Origin: Candidatus Thioglobus autotrophicus
GTDB taxonomy: Bacteria > Pseudomonadota > Gammaproteobacteria > PS1 > Pseudothioglobaceae
DNA: 64,000 nt
Direction: 5' to 3'
NCBI RefSeq assembly: GCF_001293165.1
Contig: NZ_CP010552.1
Span: forward strand, 1,426,001 to 1,490,000
The notes beneath the pieces were generated by a model. That model searched no databases. It was not told the DNA's origin and saw only the letters and a program-made list of their open reading frames with translations. Every line of letters begins with the position of its first letter. The stretch's first letter is position 1. Made by a program: the position numbers and the translations under genes. Shown piece after piece: positions 1 through 6,547 of this stretch.

Positions 1-690
1 AGTGTCCATCAACCACCTCATTGTAAATTCTATTTCTTCTAAGTACGTTGAAGCGCCACCATACCCTGATTGGTGGCTTGCCGTTAATCCTAGATGAAAG
101 GGCGCTAATTGACCATTAAAAAATTGGTTACTCCCCCACAAATAAGCCGATTTACTGCCTTTATCAATACGCACCCACACTGGATTTTCAATGTTAGTGT
201 GAATGGCAACCCACTCACCAAAATCAACAAACGCTTTAATGTCGCGCTTACTCTTGGTACAACTAAAATTCAAAGATACTGGCTTACCTATACTATTTTT
301 ATTGGTTGCCTCTAAAGATGCGGTTATCTTTACAGAGTCGTCCATCCTTGAAACACTTCTATCAATTTTCCATTTGCCCATTGAATTGGCATTCTCCTTG
401 GGAATACCAGGTTCAACAACGTCAGTAGTCCATCTATCAACAATTGGTTTTTGGTTAACCTTGCCGCCACCTTCTGCAACTAAAGCATCTCTTTCTGCGT
501 CAGTAGGTGGACCTTTAGCTTGACCTAACCACCCAGGTACTTCCGCTTCAACAACGTCAGCAGCCCATCTATCGGTAATTGGCATTCGGTTAGGTTCGGC
601 ATTCCCCTCAGGAAGCATTAGGTCATCGCTGTAACAACCAACTATAAAAAATGACAGTAAAAAAAGGACTAATGTTGTTCTTAATTTCAT
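1..690 (-). CDS. Putative lipoprotein, 3' end beyond the window
   Basis: An uninterrupted minus-strand frame starts at ATG 688-690 and runs off the left edge after 230 codons. The N-terminus is basic (MKLR), followed by a hydrophobic stretch ending in the lipobox-like IVGC at about residues 17-20, so the product is probably exported and lipid-anchored. Residues about 36-100 hold an imperfect internal duplication: a P-I-x-D-R-W-x-x-D-V-V-E block occurs twice, about 45 residues apart. The C-terminal part seen (FSCTKSKRDIKAFVDF and on) looks like a beta-rich globular domain. I do not recognise the family. It lies in the accessory region, divergent from the clpA remnant. Coding is supported by the open frame reaching the edge and the good signal sequence; function is unknown. 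Confidence 0.7.
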   Translation of the reverse strand, partial: MKLRTTLVLFLLSFFIVGCYSDDLMLPEGNAEPNRMPITDRWAADVVEAEVPGWLGQAKGPPTDAERDALVAEGGGKVNQKPIVDRWTTDVVEPGIPKENANSMGKWKIDRSVSRMDDSVKITASLEATNKNSIGKPVSLNFSCTKSKRDIKAFVDFGEWVAIHTNIENPVWVRIDKGSKSAYLWGSNQFFNGQLAPFHLGLTASHQSGYGGASTYLEEIEFTMRWLMDT

Positions 691-822
691 AATTTATCCG
701 ACATATTCAATAATCATTTAGTGATTTTAGTTTCATAATATTGCTAGAATTATTGTGTATTAATTTAAGTTCAATTATAGCTCAATCCTATATTCATATC
801 AAAATGAGGATAAAATAAATCT

Positions 823-918
823 ATGATAGACAGCGGATTACAACAAGAAATTAACTTTGTTATGACACAGGCGCGTAACAACCATTTAGAGTTTGTGACG
901 GTTGAACATTTATTTTAA
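823..918 (+). pseudogene. clpA: Remnant of clpA: N-terminal 31 codons only
   Basis: The frame from ATG 823 to TAA 918 encodes 31 residues matching the start of the ClpA N-domain: the pattern L-Q-x-x-I-N-x-x-x-x-x-A-R-x-N followed by EFVTVEHL is the one seen in E. coli ClpA (ARxxxHEFMTVEHLL). The match stops abruptly at VEHLF and a stop codon, so the other 700 or so residues, including both AAA modules, are missing. A possible ribosome site (AGGA, 807-810) precedes it. The stop overlaps by four bases the end of the convergent Sel1-repeat gene, so the break point may mark a junction where foreign DNA replaced the rest of clpA. A functional clpA, if any, must lie elsewhere. It might still be translated as a short peptide. 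Confidence 0.75.
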
Positions 919-2171
919 TACTTCCATAATTCATATTCATTCCAATTATCTTTAGCTAGCTTACTCGCTTCAATATCACTTCCATTTAAAGCTTCTTCAA
1001 TTAAAAGTTTTGCCTTAACTATATCTTTCTTGACACCTTCTGCTTCAAGATACATTACTGCCAAATTGTTTTTAGCCATAAAATCACCACCTTCTGCTGC
1101 TTTTTTATACCATTTAACAGCTTTTTTGTTGTTTTTATCAGTCCCATTTCCTTTGTGATACATCCAACCTAGATTAGTTTGCGCATTAATATGACCTTGA
1201 TTTGCCGCCTTTTGATACCACTTTATTGCTAATTTATAATCATGTTGTATATCGTTGTTAAAAGTATACAATATGCCTAAATTATATTGTGCTTTTGCAA
1301 ACCCTTGCTCTGCCGATTTGACATACCATTTAATGGCTTCAGTGTAATCCTTACCTATGCCCAAGCCTTTTTCATAAACGAGAGCCAAGTTATGTTGAGC
1401 GTTAGGGTATCCAAGTTCAGATGCTCTTAATAGCCATTTAACTGCTTCCTTATAATTCACTTGTGTTCCTTGGCCATCAATATACATCAGAGCCAAGTTA
1501 TGTTGAGCTTTAGGGTCTCCAAGTTCAGATGCTCTTAATAGCCATCTAACTGCCTCCTTATAATTCACTTGTGTTCCTTGGCCATCAATATACATCAAAG
1601 CCAAGTTATATTGAGCTTTAGGGTTTTCTTGTTCAGCTGATTTTTGATACCAGTATATAGCTCGAGAATAATCTTGTGACACGCCTAAGGCATGATAATA
1701 CATTGCCGCCAAATTAAATTGAACTGTAGCATCGTTTCCAAGTTTGGCTTGTATCCATGTCTTATAAAATAATGTCTCAAACCTTTTATTTACTTCAATT
1801 TCTTGCACGCTCTCCTTAACCATAAGATTCTCTGCTACCCATACAACAGAACTGCCAACAATAAACACAAAGCCCATAGACTTAAATGTATTAGATAAAC
1901 CCTTCTTAAATCCAAAGCGTCTAAAAAAGTAAATTAGAATCCCTAAAGGCCCTAAGAGTATTATTGATAAAGTAAGTGGTGGCTCAACATTATGATATTT
2001 GGCATGCTCTACACACCAAGCAAAGAATAAAAAATTAAATACTAAAGCTGCAGCTAAATTGTATCCATAAAATTGGTTGCTATTAAGACTGCTCTCGAGT
2101 TTTGCATCCAAAATAAAAGATATAGACATGACTGCCGCAATTAACAATAAGTAAATATTTTTCTTTGCCAT
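915..2171 (-). CDS. Membrane-anchored Sel1-repeat (TPR-like) protein
   Basis: The 418-residue product begins with about four hydrophobic segments within residues 5-120, followed from about residue 150 to 400 by roughly seven Sel1-like repeats of 36 residues. These have the usual pattern A-x-x-x-L-(A/G)-x-x-Y-x-x-G-x-G plus an A-(I/V)-x-W-(Y/L) helix. Sel1 repeats form an alpha-alpha solenoid used for protein contacts; in bacteria such proteins are often scaffolds or effectors. The layout suggests an inner-membrane protein with a soluble solenoid. Two adjacent repeats are nearly identical at DNA level (108-base units near 1381-1596), a sign of recent duplication. It is followed closely in transcription by nothing on the same strand and overlaps the clpA remnant at its 3' end. 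The partner is unknown. Confidence 0.8.
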   Translation of the reverse strand: MAKKNIYLLLIAAVMSISFILDAKLESSLNSNQFYGYNLAAALVFNFLFFAWCVEHAKYHNVEPPLTLSIILLGPLGILIYFFRRFGFKKGLSNTFKSMGFVFIVGSSVVWVAENLMVKESVQEIEVNKRFETLFYKTWIQAKLGNDATVQFNLAAMYYHALGVSQDYSRAIYWYQKSAEQENPKAQYNLALMYIDGQGTQVNYKEAVRWLLRASELGDPKAQHNLALMYIDGQGTQVNYKEAVKWLLRASELGYPNAQHNLALVYEKGLGIGKDYTEAIKWYVKSAEQGFAKAQYNLGILYTFNNDIQHDYKLAIKWYQKAANQGHINAQTNLGWMYHKGNGTDKNNKKAVKWYKKAAEGGDFMAKNNLAVMYLEAEGVKKDIVKAKLLIEEALNGSDIEASKLAKDNWNEYELWKY

Positions 2172-2204
2172 TTTAAATACCCTGGTGGTTTATTTCTTTG
2201 GTCA

Positions 2205-2819
2205 TTATTTTTTACAGCCTGAATTGTCCAAACCCCACGGTGTTTTTGTATTACAGAAGATAGCTCCTTTAATTTCTGCATTTTTTAATTTGGTTTCTGT
2301 AAGGTCTGCATCTGTAAGGTTTGCTCGATGAAGTATTGCTTCCTTAAGGTCTGCTCCTGTAAGGTATGCTCCTGTAAGGTCTGCTCCTGTAAGGTTTGCT
2401 TCTCTAAGGAATGCTCCTGAAAGGTGTGCTCCTGTAAGGTCTGCTTCTGTAAGATTTGCTTTTCCAAGGTTTGCTCGATGAAGTGTTGCGTATTTTAGGT
2501 TTGCTTTTGAAAGGTCTGCTCCTGTAAGGTTTGCTTCTCTAAGGAATGCTCCTGAAAGGTTTGCTCCTGTAAGGAATGCTCCTGAAAGGTTTGCTCCTGT
2601 AAGGTCTGCTTCTGTAAGATTTGCTTCTATAAGGTCTGCTCTTGTAAGGTTTGCTTTTGTAAGGTTTACTCTTGATAAATCACATCCTACGCAGGCGTTT
2701 AATGCGTTAAATTTTAAAAGATTTTGTGCTATCTTAGCGTCTTCACTCTCTACTGCGAATACAGGTTGTGAGAATACAAATACAAAAAATAAAGCTGTTA
2801 GTAGTGTTTTCAATATCAT
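2205..2819 (-). CDS. Exported pentapeptide-repeat protein
   Basis: The product has 204 residues. Residues 1-22 form a signal peptide (hydrophobic core ending near VFA-VE). From about residue 45 to 185 nearly every fifth residue is L or F in A-(N/D/H)-L-x-x pentapeptides, the hallmark of the right-handed quadrilateral beta-helix (RFR) fold. A Cys pair (CVGCDLS) sits just before the helix and another pair near the C-terminus (FCNTK, SGCKK), possibly capping disulfides in the periplasm. The DNA is correspondingly repetitive, built of 15-base units. Pentapeptide proteins range from gyrase-protecting Qnr types to structural exported proteins; the signal peptide argues against a gyrase role. It lies upstream of the Sel1 gene on the same strand with a 33-base gap, so the two may be cotranscribed. 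Confidence 0.85.
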   Translation of the reverse strand: MILKTLLTALFFVFVFSQPVFAVESEDAKIAQNLLKFNALNACVGCDLSRVNLTKANLTRADLIEANLTEADLTGANLSGAFLTGANLSGAFLREANLTGADLSKANLKYATLHRANLGKANLTEADLTGAHLSGAFLREANLTGADLTGAYLTGADLKEAILHRANLTDADLTETKLKNAEIKGAIFCNTKTPWGLDNSGCKK

Positions 2820-2871
2820 GACACTGAACTATACACCTTGTTTTTACAGCGGACAAGAGGGTGGTTTCAAT

Positions 2872-3174
2872 TTAATCCAATACCTTATCTTCGCCATAAG
2901 CCACAATTTCAATTTTAATAGGAGCCGCCTCTTCCATAGATGTAACACGAAGTTCTTGTGATTTGAACTTAGGGTAGGTGTATTGTGCGATTGTTTTGTA
3001 ACAGTTAATTTTTTGGTCAATAGGTGTTAAGTCAGACTCAGCAATTTCAATAAGCCTCTGAATCGGATTGACGTTTAATTCAAGTAGTAAATCATCAGCC
3101 TTGATTAATGTCTTTTTATTAGGCGTCCCTTTTTGCCTTCCACCTAATTTTTCATGTCCATTTTCAAATGCCAT
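2872..3174 (-). CDS. Small phage-like protein with GGRQKGTPNK motif
   Basis: The 100-residue product opens with a basic motif, KLGGRQKGTPNKKT (residues about 9-22), that resembles the N-terminus of phage small-terminase-like and DUF5681-type proteins, followed by two predicted amphipathic helices and an acidic C-terminus. Residues 23-75 would form a small helical domain. No large terminase or other phage gene is adjacent, so if it is a prophage remnant it is an isolated one. It lies 125 bases from the tRNA-Ser-like repeat at 3299, as expected for cargo at the end of an integrated element. The family assignment rests on the short motif only, so function is uncertain; that it is a real coding sequence is more likely. 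Confidence 0.55.
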   Translation of the reverse strand: MAFENGHEKLGGRQKGTPNKKTLIKADDLLLELNVNPIQRLIEIAESDLTPIDQKINCYKTIAQYTYPKFKSQELRVTSMEEAAPIKIEIVAYGEDKVLD

Positions 3175-3298
3175 AGATAGTGAGTATTTAGTATAAAATT
3201 AGTAAAAAGTAACAAGATATGAGTAGAGAATTGAGTAGAAATTATAAACTTATCTTTAATTTTAATTAAAAAACAAGTAGTTATAAGTTTAGTTCTAT

Positions 3299-3342
3299 TC
3301 CCTCTCTCTCCACCATATTTTTACTTAAAAATCAATGACTTA
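3299..3342 (+). repeat. tRNA-Ser 3'-end-like attachment repeat, copy 1
   Basis: Forty-four bases here are identical to 9945-9988. The first part, ending in CTCTCTCCACCA, is the acceptor end of a tRNA-Ser gene including the encoded CCA; the remainder is flanking sequence. No anticodon or D arm and no complementary GGAGAG acceptor strand precedes it, so it is a fragment and not a tRNA gene. Tyrosine-recombinase islands that integrate in tRNA 3' ends leave such duplicated ends. I infer that this marks the boundary between two integrated segments. Confidence 0.75.
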
Positions 3343-3367
3343 TAAATGTTTACAAGTCATTGACACT

Positions 3368-3388
3368 ACATTTTTCACGTGAAAATGT
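3368..3388. repeat. CACGTG-centred palindrome, copy 1
   Basis: Left arm ACATTTTTCAC and right arm GTGAAAATGT pair except for one extra T. The 14-base core TTTTCACGTGAAAA also occurs in the palindrome at 10011-10038, and both lie 22-26 bases beyond a copy of the 44-base repeat. It may be a recombinase or regulator site belonging to the attachment region, or the terminator of the ancestral tRNA gene. Confidence 0.5.
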
Positions 3389-3433
3389 ACTTAAGTTTTT
3401 TCCTAGAATTGCCACTGTTACTGTATTTTTTGA

Positions 3434-3458
3434 ATAAAAATGAGGGATTCTTGCCCTC
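3434..3458 (-). terminator. Possible terminator of the sulfur operon
   Basis: On the minus strand a five-pair GC-rich stem (GAGGG / CCCTC, loop of seven) is followed by ATTTTTATT. It lies about 125 bases past the last gene of the leftward sulfur cluster. The short stem makes this tentative. Confidence 0.4.
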
Positions 3459-3584
3459 TACCAATTATCAAAGCAAGGAGTAAATTGGCTGGACATTTTC
3501 AATGGGTCTTTTAGGTAATAAGTGTTAGCCCTTATGTGTCAGCCAAGGACTTTTAATCACTTTTATTTAAACAGGCGACCCACC

Positions 3585-3782
3585 TTATAAAATAATATTT
3601 TTTTCAGAATCAATGATGTGATTTAAAACTTGATCCCAATCCTGATCAGCCATTTTATTGATAGAAAAATTAGCTATTATTGAGGTTTCGTTTTGCGTTT
3701 CAATGAATTTTAATTCATTTTTTAGGTGGCTAGAATCTGGGAAGTAGCCTACATCTAGAACAAAATATTTTAAGTTAGTCAT
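3585..3782 (-). CDS. Small protein of unknown function, last gene of sulfur cluster
   Basis: The 65-residue product has no signal peptide, no membrane segment and no cysteine. A beta-alpha-beta-like order of hydrophobic residues (LKYFVLDVG at the start, TSIIANFSI in the middle) suggests a small alpha/beta fold. It follows the two DsrE-like genes by 17 bases on the same strand, the position where dsrH/tusB would stand after dsrE and dsrF. It lacks the length (about 95 residues) and any obvious DsrH sequence likeness, so I do not assign it. Its tight placement in a ten-gene run is the main support for its being real. Confidence 0.6.
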   Translation of the reverse strand: MTNLKYFVLDVGYFPDSSHLKNELKFIETQNETSIIANFSINKMADQDWDQVLNHIIDSEKNIIL

Positions 3783-3799
3783 GTTGTATGTTTTATCGG

Positions 3800-4084
3800 T
3801 TAAATGGTAAGTATGTGATTAGATTTGTCTAATTCTGCACGAAATTGAACTTGGTCTATTTGTTGCATGTTGGCATCGTCAAGTATTGATAAAGGCTCAA
3901 TTTCACACAATTCCAATAGCTCTGCATTTTCAATAGTCTCTGCATTTTCTTCAATATGCCTATCAACAAAAATACAGCTGACACGGTGTCCAAATATTGT
4001 CAATCCAGCTGCCACTCTCATTGCTTCCGCATGATCACTTATTGCAAATACTAGAATATCTTTTTTAGTGTTAGATATTGTCAT
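3800..4084 (-). CDS. DsrE/DsrF-like sulfur relay protein
   Basis: The 94-residue cytosolic product has the DsrE/F-type Rossmann-like start (DILVFAISDHAEAMRVAAGL) in which a beta strand leads into an amphipathic helix with the AAGLTIFGHRV pattern. Two cysteines are present (about residues 36 and 59); the second, in ELCEIEP, could be the persulfide carrier but is not in a canonical context. DsrE-family proteins pass sulfane sulfur between TusA and other acceptors in sulfur oxidisers. The start overlaps the end of the neighbouring DsrE-like gene by four bases (ATGA), so the two are translationally coupled and probably form a heteromer, like DsrE and DsrF. The family call is from fold pattern and context. 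Confidence 0.65.
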   Translation of the reverse strand: MTISNTKKDILVFAISDHAEAMRVAAGLTIFGHRVSCIFVDRHIEENAETIENAELLELCEIEPLSILDDANMQQIDQVQFRAELDKSNHILTI

Positions 4085-4371
4085 ATTGATACCACCTTAT
4101 CATGGTTGGCAATCATTTCACTTAGGTTTGTTTGACTACCCATAGTAGCAATTGAAGTTGTATTGGGAAGATATCGATCCCAAGAGTGGTGGCATGCTAC
4201 AGAGTTTTCTATTATGTTTAGATTTTGCTTAATTTTTGCATCTTCTAAAGTCTTTATGCCTGCACCTGTAAAAAAGCAGCTGTATTGATATTTTTTCCTT
4301 ATACATGCATCGCTTAGTGGAAGTAATAGGTCTGCACCACGCTCTTGGCTAATAATAAATAATAAGCTCAT
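4081..4371 (-). CDS. DsrE-like protein with conserved cysteine
   Basis: The 96-residue product starts SLLFIISQERGADLLLPLSDAC, a DsrE-family strand-helix pattern. Cys60 in SVACHHSWDRY occupies the place of the persulfide-carrying cysteine of DsrE proteins, and a GSQTNLSEMI segment follows, as in DsrE-like peroxiredoxin-fold homologues. It likely accepts sulfane sulfur from the TusA-like protein encoded upstream in the same run and hands it on. It precedes and overlaps the second DsrE-like gene by four bases. Three further cysteines are present. The exact subfamily is uncertain, but a sulfur-relay role is supported by sequence and neighbours. Confidence 0.7.
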   Translation of the reverse strand: MSLLFIISQERGADLLLPLSDACIRKKYQYSCFFTGAGIKTLEDAKIKQNLNIIENSVACHHSWDRYLPNTTSIATMGSQTNLSEMIANHDKVVSI

Positions 4372-4382
4372 TTTTTAACTCC

Positions 4383-5027
4383 TTAATCAATAATTATTTT
4401 TACATTTGTGTAATCTAAAGCTACAAGGTTGGCAAAAACTGCAAGTGATGTAGAAATATCTTTTGATTGAATGATGATCTTTTCATGTTTTGACTGGGTT
4501 TTAGGGTTATCGACAAACCTCCAGTTTTGATCTTTCATTTTTTGAATTTGACTTTTTAGTACTAGAAAATTTTCTCTCATTCTTCCTAGATAGGCGCTAG
4601 AGCGGAACAGTTGCCTCTTACTTCCACTAGCTTTACCTGTTGCCTCAACTAATTGTTTAATATTGTTATTTGACCAAATCCATATTTTTTTTTGCCCAGC
4701 AAGAAAAAATAAAGCTGCCAACGCTTGGCTTTCTTTTTGACTTTCTCCATAAATCAATAATTCATCGGTATGGACTATGTTGGATGTGGAAAAAGCCCAA
4801 AAAATATCCCTAAAACTAGCCAGTTCTCCTTTAGATTCAAAGTCGTTAAAGGGCATGCATTTAGTTTTTTTAGCACTATAAAGTGTACATTCCTGGAGTT
4901 TACTGGAATTTACAGGGACTATATTTTCTAAGAATTCTTTGCTTAAATTATTTGTATAACTAATATCGGTATTGGCTATCGACTCACCAAGATGTAGAAA
5001 AATACTTATCCCAATAATGTAGAGCAT
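4383..5027 (-). CDS. Exported rhodanese-like protein lacking the catalytic cysteine
   Basis: The 214-residue product begins with a short hydrophobic signal sequence (LYIIGISIFLHLGESIA). The centre, about residues 88-125 (ELLIYGES, then ALAALFFLAGQKKIWIW), has the strand-loop-helix-strand pattern of a rhodanese domain around the active-site loop, but the position where active rhodaneses have Cys carries Gly in IYGES. Inactive rhodanese domains often bind or position a sulfur substrate. Two cysteines near residues 47 and 57 (ECTLYSAKKTKC) could form a disulfide. The C-terminal 90 residues are unassigned. The gene is packed between the small membrane protein (three bases upstream) and the DsrE-like genes. 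Rhodanese assignment is moderate; periplasmic location is likely. Confidence 0.55.
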   Translation of the reverse strand: MLYIIGISIFLHLGESIANTDISYTNNLSKEFLENIVPVNSSKLQECTLYSAKKTKCMPFNDFESKGELASFRDIFWAFSTSNIVHTDELLIYGESQKESQALAALFFLAGQKKIWIWSNNNIKQLVEATGKASGSKRQLFRSSAYLGRMRENFLVLKSQIQKMKDQNWRFVDNPKTQSKHEKIIIQSKDISTSLAVFANLVALDYTNVKIIID

Positions 5028-5030
5028 TAA

Positions 5031-5315
5031 TTAACAGCCTCCGAATTGGCGCTCAGGTATTTTTAAGAGTGTATTGTTATTAGTTGTAGGGGGGTTCTCC
5101 ATATAGTGATCCATTAATTCAACAACTGGAAGAAATCCATAGTCGTCCCCCATATTTATATTTAGATCAAAATTTTCAATATTTTGTGGTGTATTCATAT
5201 GCTTAATTTCTTCTGGCGATAGCTTGGCAAATGGGAAAATAAGAAGCAGTACAATTAAACTAATTGTTAATGCAGATGAGCAAAAAATTAAACCTAGTTT
5301 TGTTTGGTATTTCAT
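5031..5315 (-). CDS. Small single-pass membrane protein ending in Gly-Gly-Cys
   Basis: The 94-residue product has one membrane segment at residues 8-30 and a soluble C-terminal part of about 60 residues, probably periplasmic. It ends in RQFGGC, with the only C-terminal cysteine as the last residue. Terminal or near-terminal cysteines on flexible arms are used as sulfur carriers in DsrC and related proteins, so a sulfur-carrying arm is an attractive inference. A good ribosome site (AAAAGG) precedes ATG 5313-5315. The product resembles the one encoded at 5406-5624: one membrane pass, then a F-x-P segment, then a L-(V/M)-x-H-(F/Y) motif. The family is not known to me. Confidence 0.65.
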   Translation of the reverse strand: MKYQTKLGLIFCSSALTISLIVLLLIFPFAKLSPEEIKHMNTPQNIENFDLNINMGDDYGFLPVVELMDHYMENPPTTNNNTLLKIPERQFGGC

Positions 5316-5327
5316 ATGGCCTTTTGG

Positions 5328-5402
5328 TTAAGTAAGACTAATGTACATTAAGTAAAATGCAGTCGCAAAAGCAATTAACTGAGCAGTAGTTTCATAATCC
5401 AT
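5328..5402 (-). CDS. 24-residue membrane micropeptide
   Basis: A minus-strand frame from ATG 5400-5402 to TAA 5328-5330 encodes 24 residues: an acidic start (MDYETT) and a hydrophobic segment, AQLIAFATAFYLMYISL, long enough for one membrane pass. Its start lies three bases after the stop of the preceding gene (5406) and its stop 12 bases before the start of the next (5315), so it exactly fills the gap. AAAGG about 12 bases upstream could serve as a ribosome site, and coupling to the upstream stop is likely. The fit suggests a subunit-like peptide similar in size to CcoQ- or KdpF-type peptides. It is too short for homology claims. Confidence 0.5.
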   Translation of the reverse strand: MDYETTAQLIAFATAFYLMYISLT

Positions 5403-5405
5403 TAT

Positions 5406-5624
5406 CTAATTACCTTTAAAATGTTTAACAAGTGTTTCTATTGACAGTATTTCACCTGATTCTGGATGAATCGCAGCTGGCGTAAAGAAAGGTACGCCAT
5501 TTCTAGAAGTTTTCAAAGATTCAGGCGTTTTAGCGAACATGTAGAAAAAAATCACGACTGTCATTATCATGATTAGTACTGATATTACTAAAAGCTGCTT
5601 ATCTTTTGCTTTGTTAAAAGTCAT
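5406..5624 (-). CDS. Small single-pass membrane protein, sulfur cluster
   Basis: The 72-residue product has a basic cytosolic start (KAKDKQ), one membrane segment at about residues 11-31 and a short outer part containing NGVPFFTPAAIHPESGE and ending LVKHFKGN. It contains no cysteine. The layout and the F-F-x-P and L-V-x-H-F elements resemble the Gly-Gly-Cys protein encoded downstream at 5031-5315, so the pair may be paralogous subunits. The gene starts three bases after the TusA-like gene ends and is followed three bases later by the micropeptide. I know no family for it; association with the YeeE permeases is inferred from order. Confidence 0.65.
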   Translation of the reverse strand: MTFNKAKDKQLLVISVLIMIMTVVIFFYMFAKTPESLKTSRNGVPFFTPAAIHPESGEILSIETLVKHFKGN

Positions 5625-5627
5625 GAG

Positions 5628-5942
5628 TTAATTTTTTTGTAAAAGAACTTTCCAGCTCTGATCAGAAAAAACTGTTCCTAAATGTGTACTACTTAACTCC
5701 GACTGCATTGATGCTAAAGATTCCATTGAAGTGGGATTATCAATGACTATCTTGACAATATCACCACTCTTGGCATCATTCATTGCGCCTTTGGTCATTA
5801 ACTGCGGTCTAGGGCATGAGAATCCAAGGCAATCGATAGTTTTTGTAACATTTATCACGTCTCCGTTATCAAGGGTTATTGTGGGATCATTGTCGCTGAT
5901 GTTAGTCACTTTTTCAGTCACTTTTTTTGTAAATAAACCCAT
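5628..5942 (-). CDS. TusA-family sulfur carrier protein
   Basis: The 104-residue product carries the TusA signature CLGFSCPRPQLMT with the persulfide-bearing Cys43 in C-P-x-P, followed by the usual G-D-I-V-K-I-V-I-D strand and the second helix. TusA-type proteins take sulfane sulfur and pass it on by persulfide exchange. This one has an N-terminal extension of about 30 residues compared with the 80-residue TusA of E. coli, so the carrier domain starts near residue 34. Its start codon overlaps the stop of the upstream YeeE gene by one base, the classical YeeE-TusA pairing in which the permease delivers sulfur to its carrier. Assignment is firm; the exact acceptor is inferred to be the DsrE-like pair downstream. 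Confidence 0.92.
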   Translation of the reverse strand: MGLFTKKVTEKVTNISDNDPTITLDNGDVINVTKTIDCLGFSCPRPQLMTKGAMNDAKSGDIVKIVIDNPTSMESLASMQSELSSTHLGTVFSDQSWKVLLQKN

Positions 5943-6535
5943 TACTTATCTCCTGTTGTTTGTAAAGATTTTTTTGCTTGAATTTTTAAATATATGAAAA
6001 GTAAAACTGCAAACTGTATTAGTCCAAAGAATATTGCTGGGATTCCAGTTTTTTCTTGGAGTGTTTCTGCATTTGCAAATCCTAGCTGAAGGGTTTCTAG
6101 ATTAGGCTCACCAGTCATCGCAATAGGAGCGGGCGGCCAGTAATCAAATGACCAAAGTAATGAGAATAAAAACATACCTATAAAGGTAAATATTAATGCC
6201 CAGATTGCACCAACATTACCTTCACCAGACTTAACCCATGTCGATACGGTGCACGCACCTGCAAGAACCATACCTATTCCAAATATAAATAAGCCGATAA
6301 CCTGATTAAGGCCAACATCAAATTTCATGGTATGGCCTAGACCAAAGGTAATAAATGTTGTAAATCCTATGGTCAAAACCATCATAGCAAGCAATAAAGC
6401 TTCAGTATTTCGATAGGTTTTAAACAATATTGCATCTCTTAGAGCTGCTGTATTGCAAAATCTAGAGCGTTGTACTAGTAATCCAACTATAGATCCAAAT
6501 AAAAATGCGACTAAAATTTCACCAATTACTGACAT
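5942..6535 (-). CDS. YeeE/YedE-family sulfur-compound permease subunit
   Basis: The 197-residue membrane protein has five or six hydrophobic segments and two YeeE signatures: VQRSRFCNTAALRD near residue 22 and GMVLAGACTVSTWVKSGEG near residue 92. In TsuA, the structurally known YeeE protein, cysteines in such motifs line the path that conducts thiosulfate. Here Cys27 and Cys95 occupy these places. The length is about half that of full YeeE (about 350 residues), so it works as a half-transporter with the second subunit encoded 12 bases upstream, as in PmpA/PmpB pairs. A long polar loop (residues about 138-165) is presumably periplasmic. Confidence 0.88.
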   Translation of the reverse strand: MSVIGEILVAFLFGSIVGLLVQRSRFCNTAALRDAILFKTYRNTEALLLAMMVLTIGFTTFITFGLGHTMKFDVGLNQVIGLFIFGIGMVLAGACTVSTWVKSGEGNVGAIWALIFTFIGMFLFSLLWSFDYWPPAPIAMTGEPNLETLQLGFANAETLQEKTGIPAIFFGLIQFAVLLFIYLKIQAKKSLQTTGDK

Positions 6536-6547
6536 ATCATTCCTTTT

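Larger units (their letters stand above)
3175..3584. other. Non-coding island junction
   Basis: This 410-base gap holds no convincing gene on either strand. It contains the first tRNA-Ser 3'-end-like repeat (3299-3342), an inverted repeat with arms tcaatgactt (3332-3341) and aagtcattga (3354-3363), a CACGTG-centred palindrome (3368-3388) and a weak leftward terminator (3434-3458). The rest is AT-rich. Confidence 0.6.

Noticed and set aside
109-523. Plus-strand frames in the first 520 bases
   Set aside because: They are antisense to the lipoprotein frame on the minus strand, which has a signal sequence, an internal repeat and no stop to the edge.
2285-2467. Gln/Leu-rich frame within the pentapeptide gene
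   Set aside because: It is a shifted reading of the 15-base repeats and inherits its open frame from them.
2285-2680. CRISPR array in the repetitive 15-base units
   Set aside because: The repeats are contiguous, coding, and have no spacers; they encode pentapeptides.
2205-2819. Qnr-like gyrase protection by the pentapeptide protein
   Set aside because: A clear signal peptide and capping cysteines indicate export, and Qnr dimerisation features are not seen.
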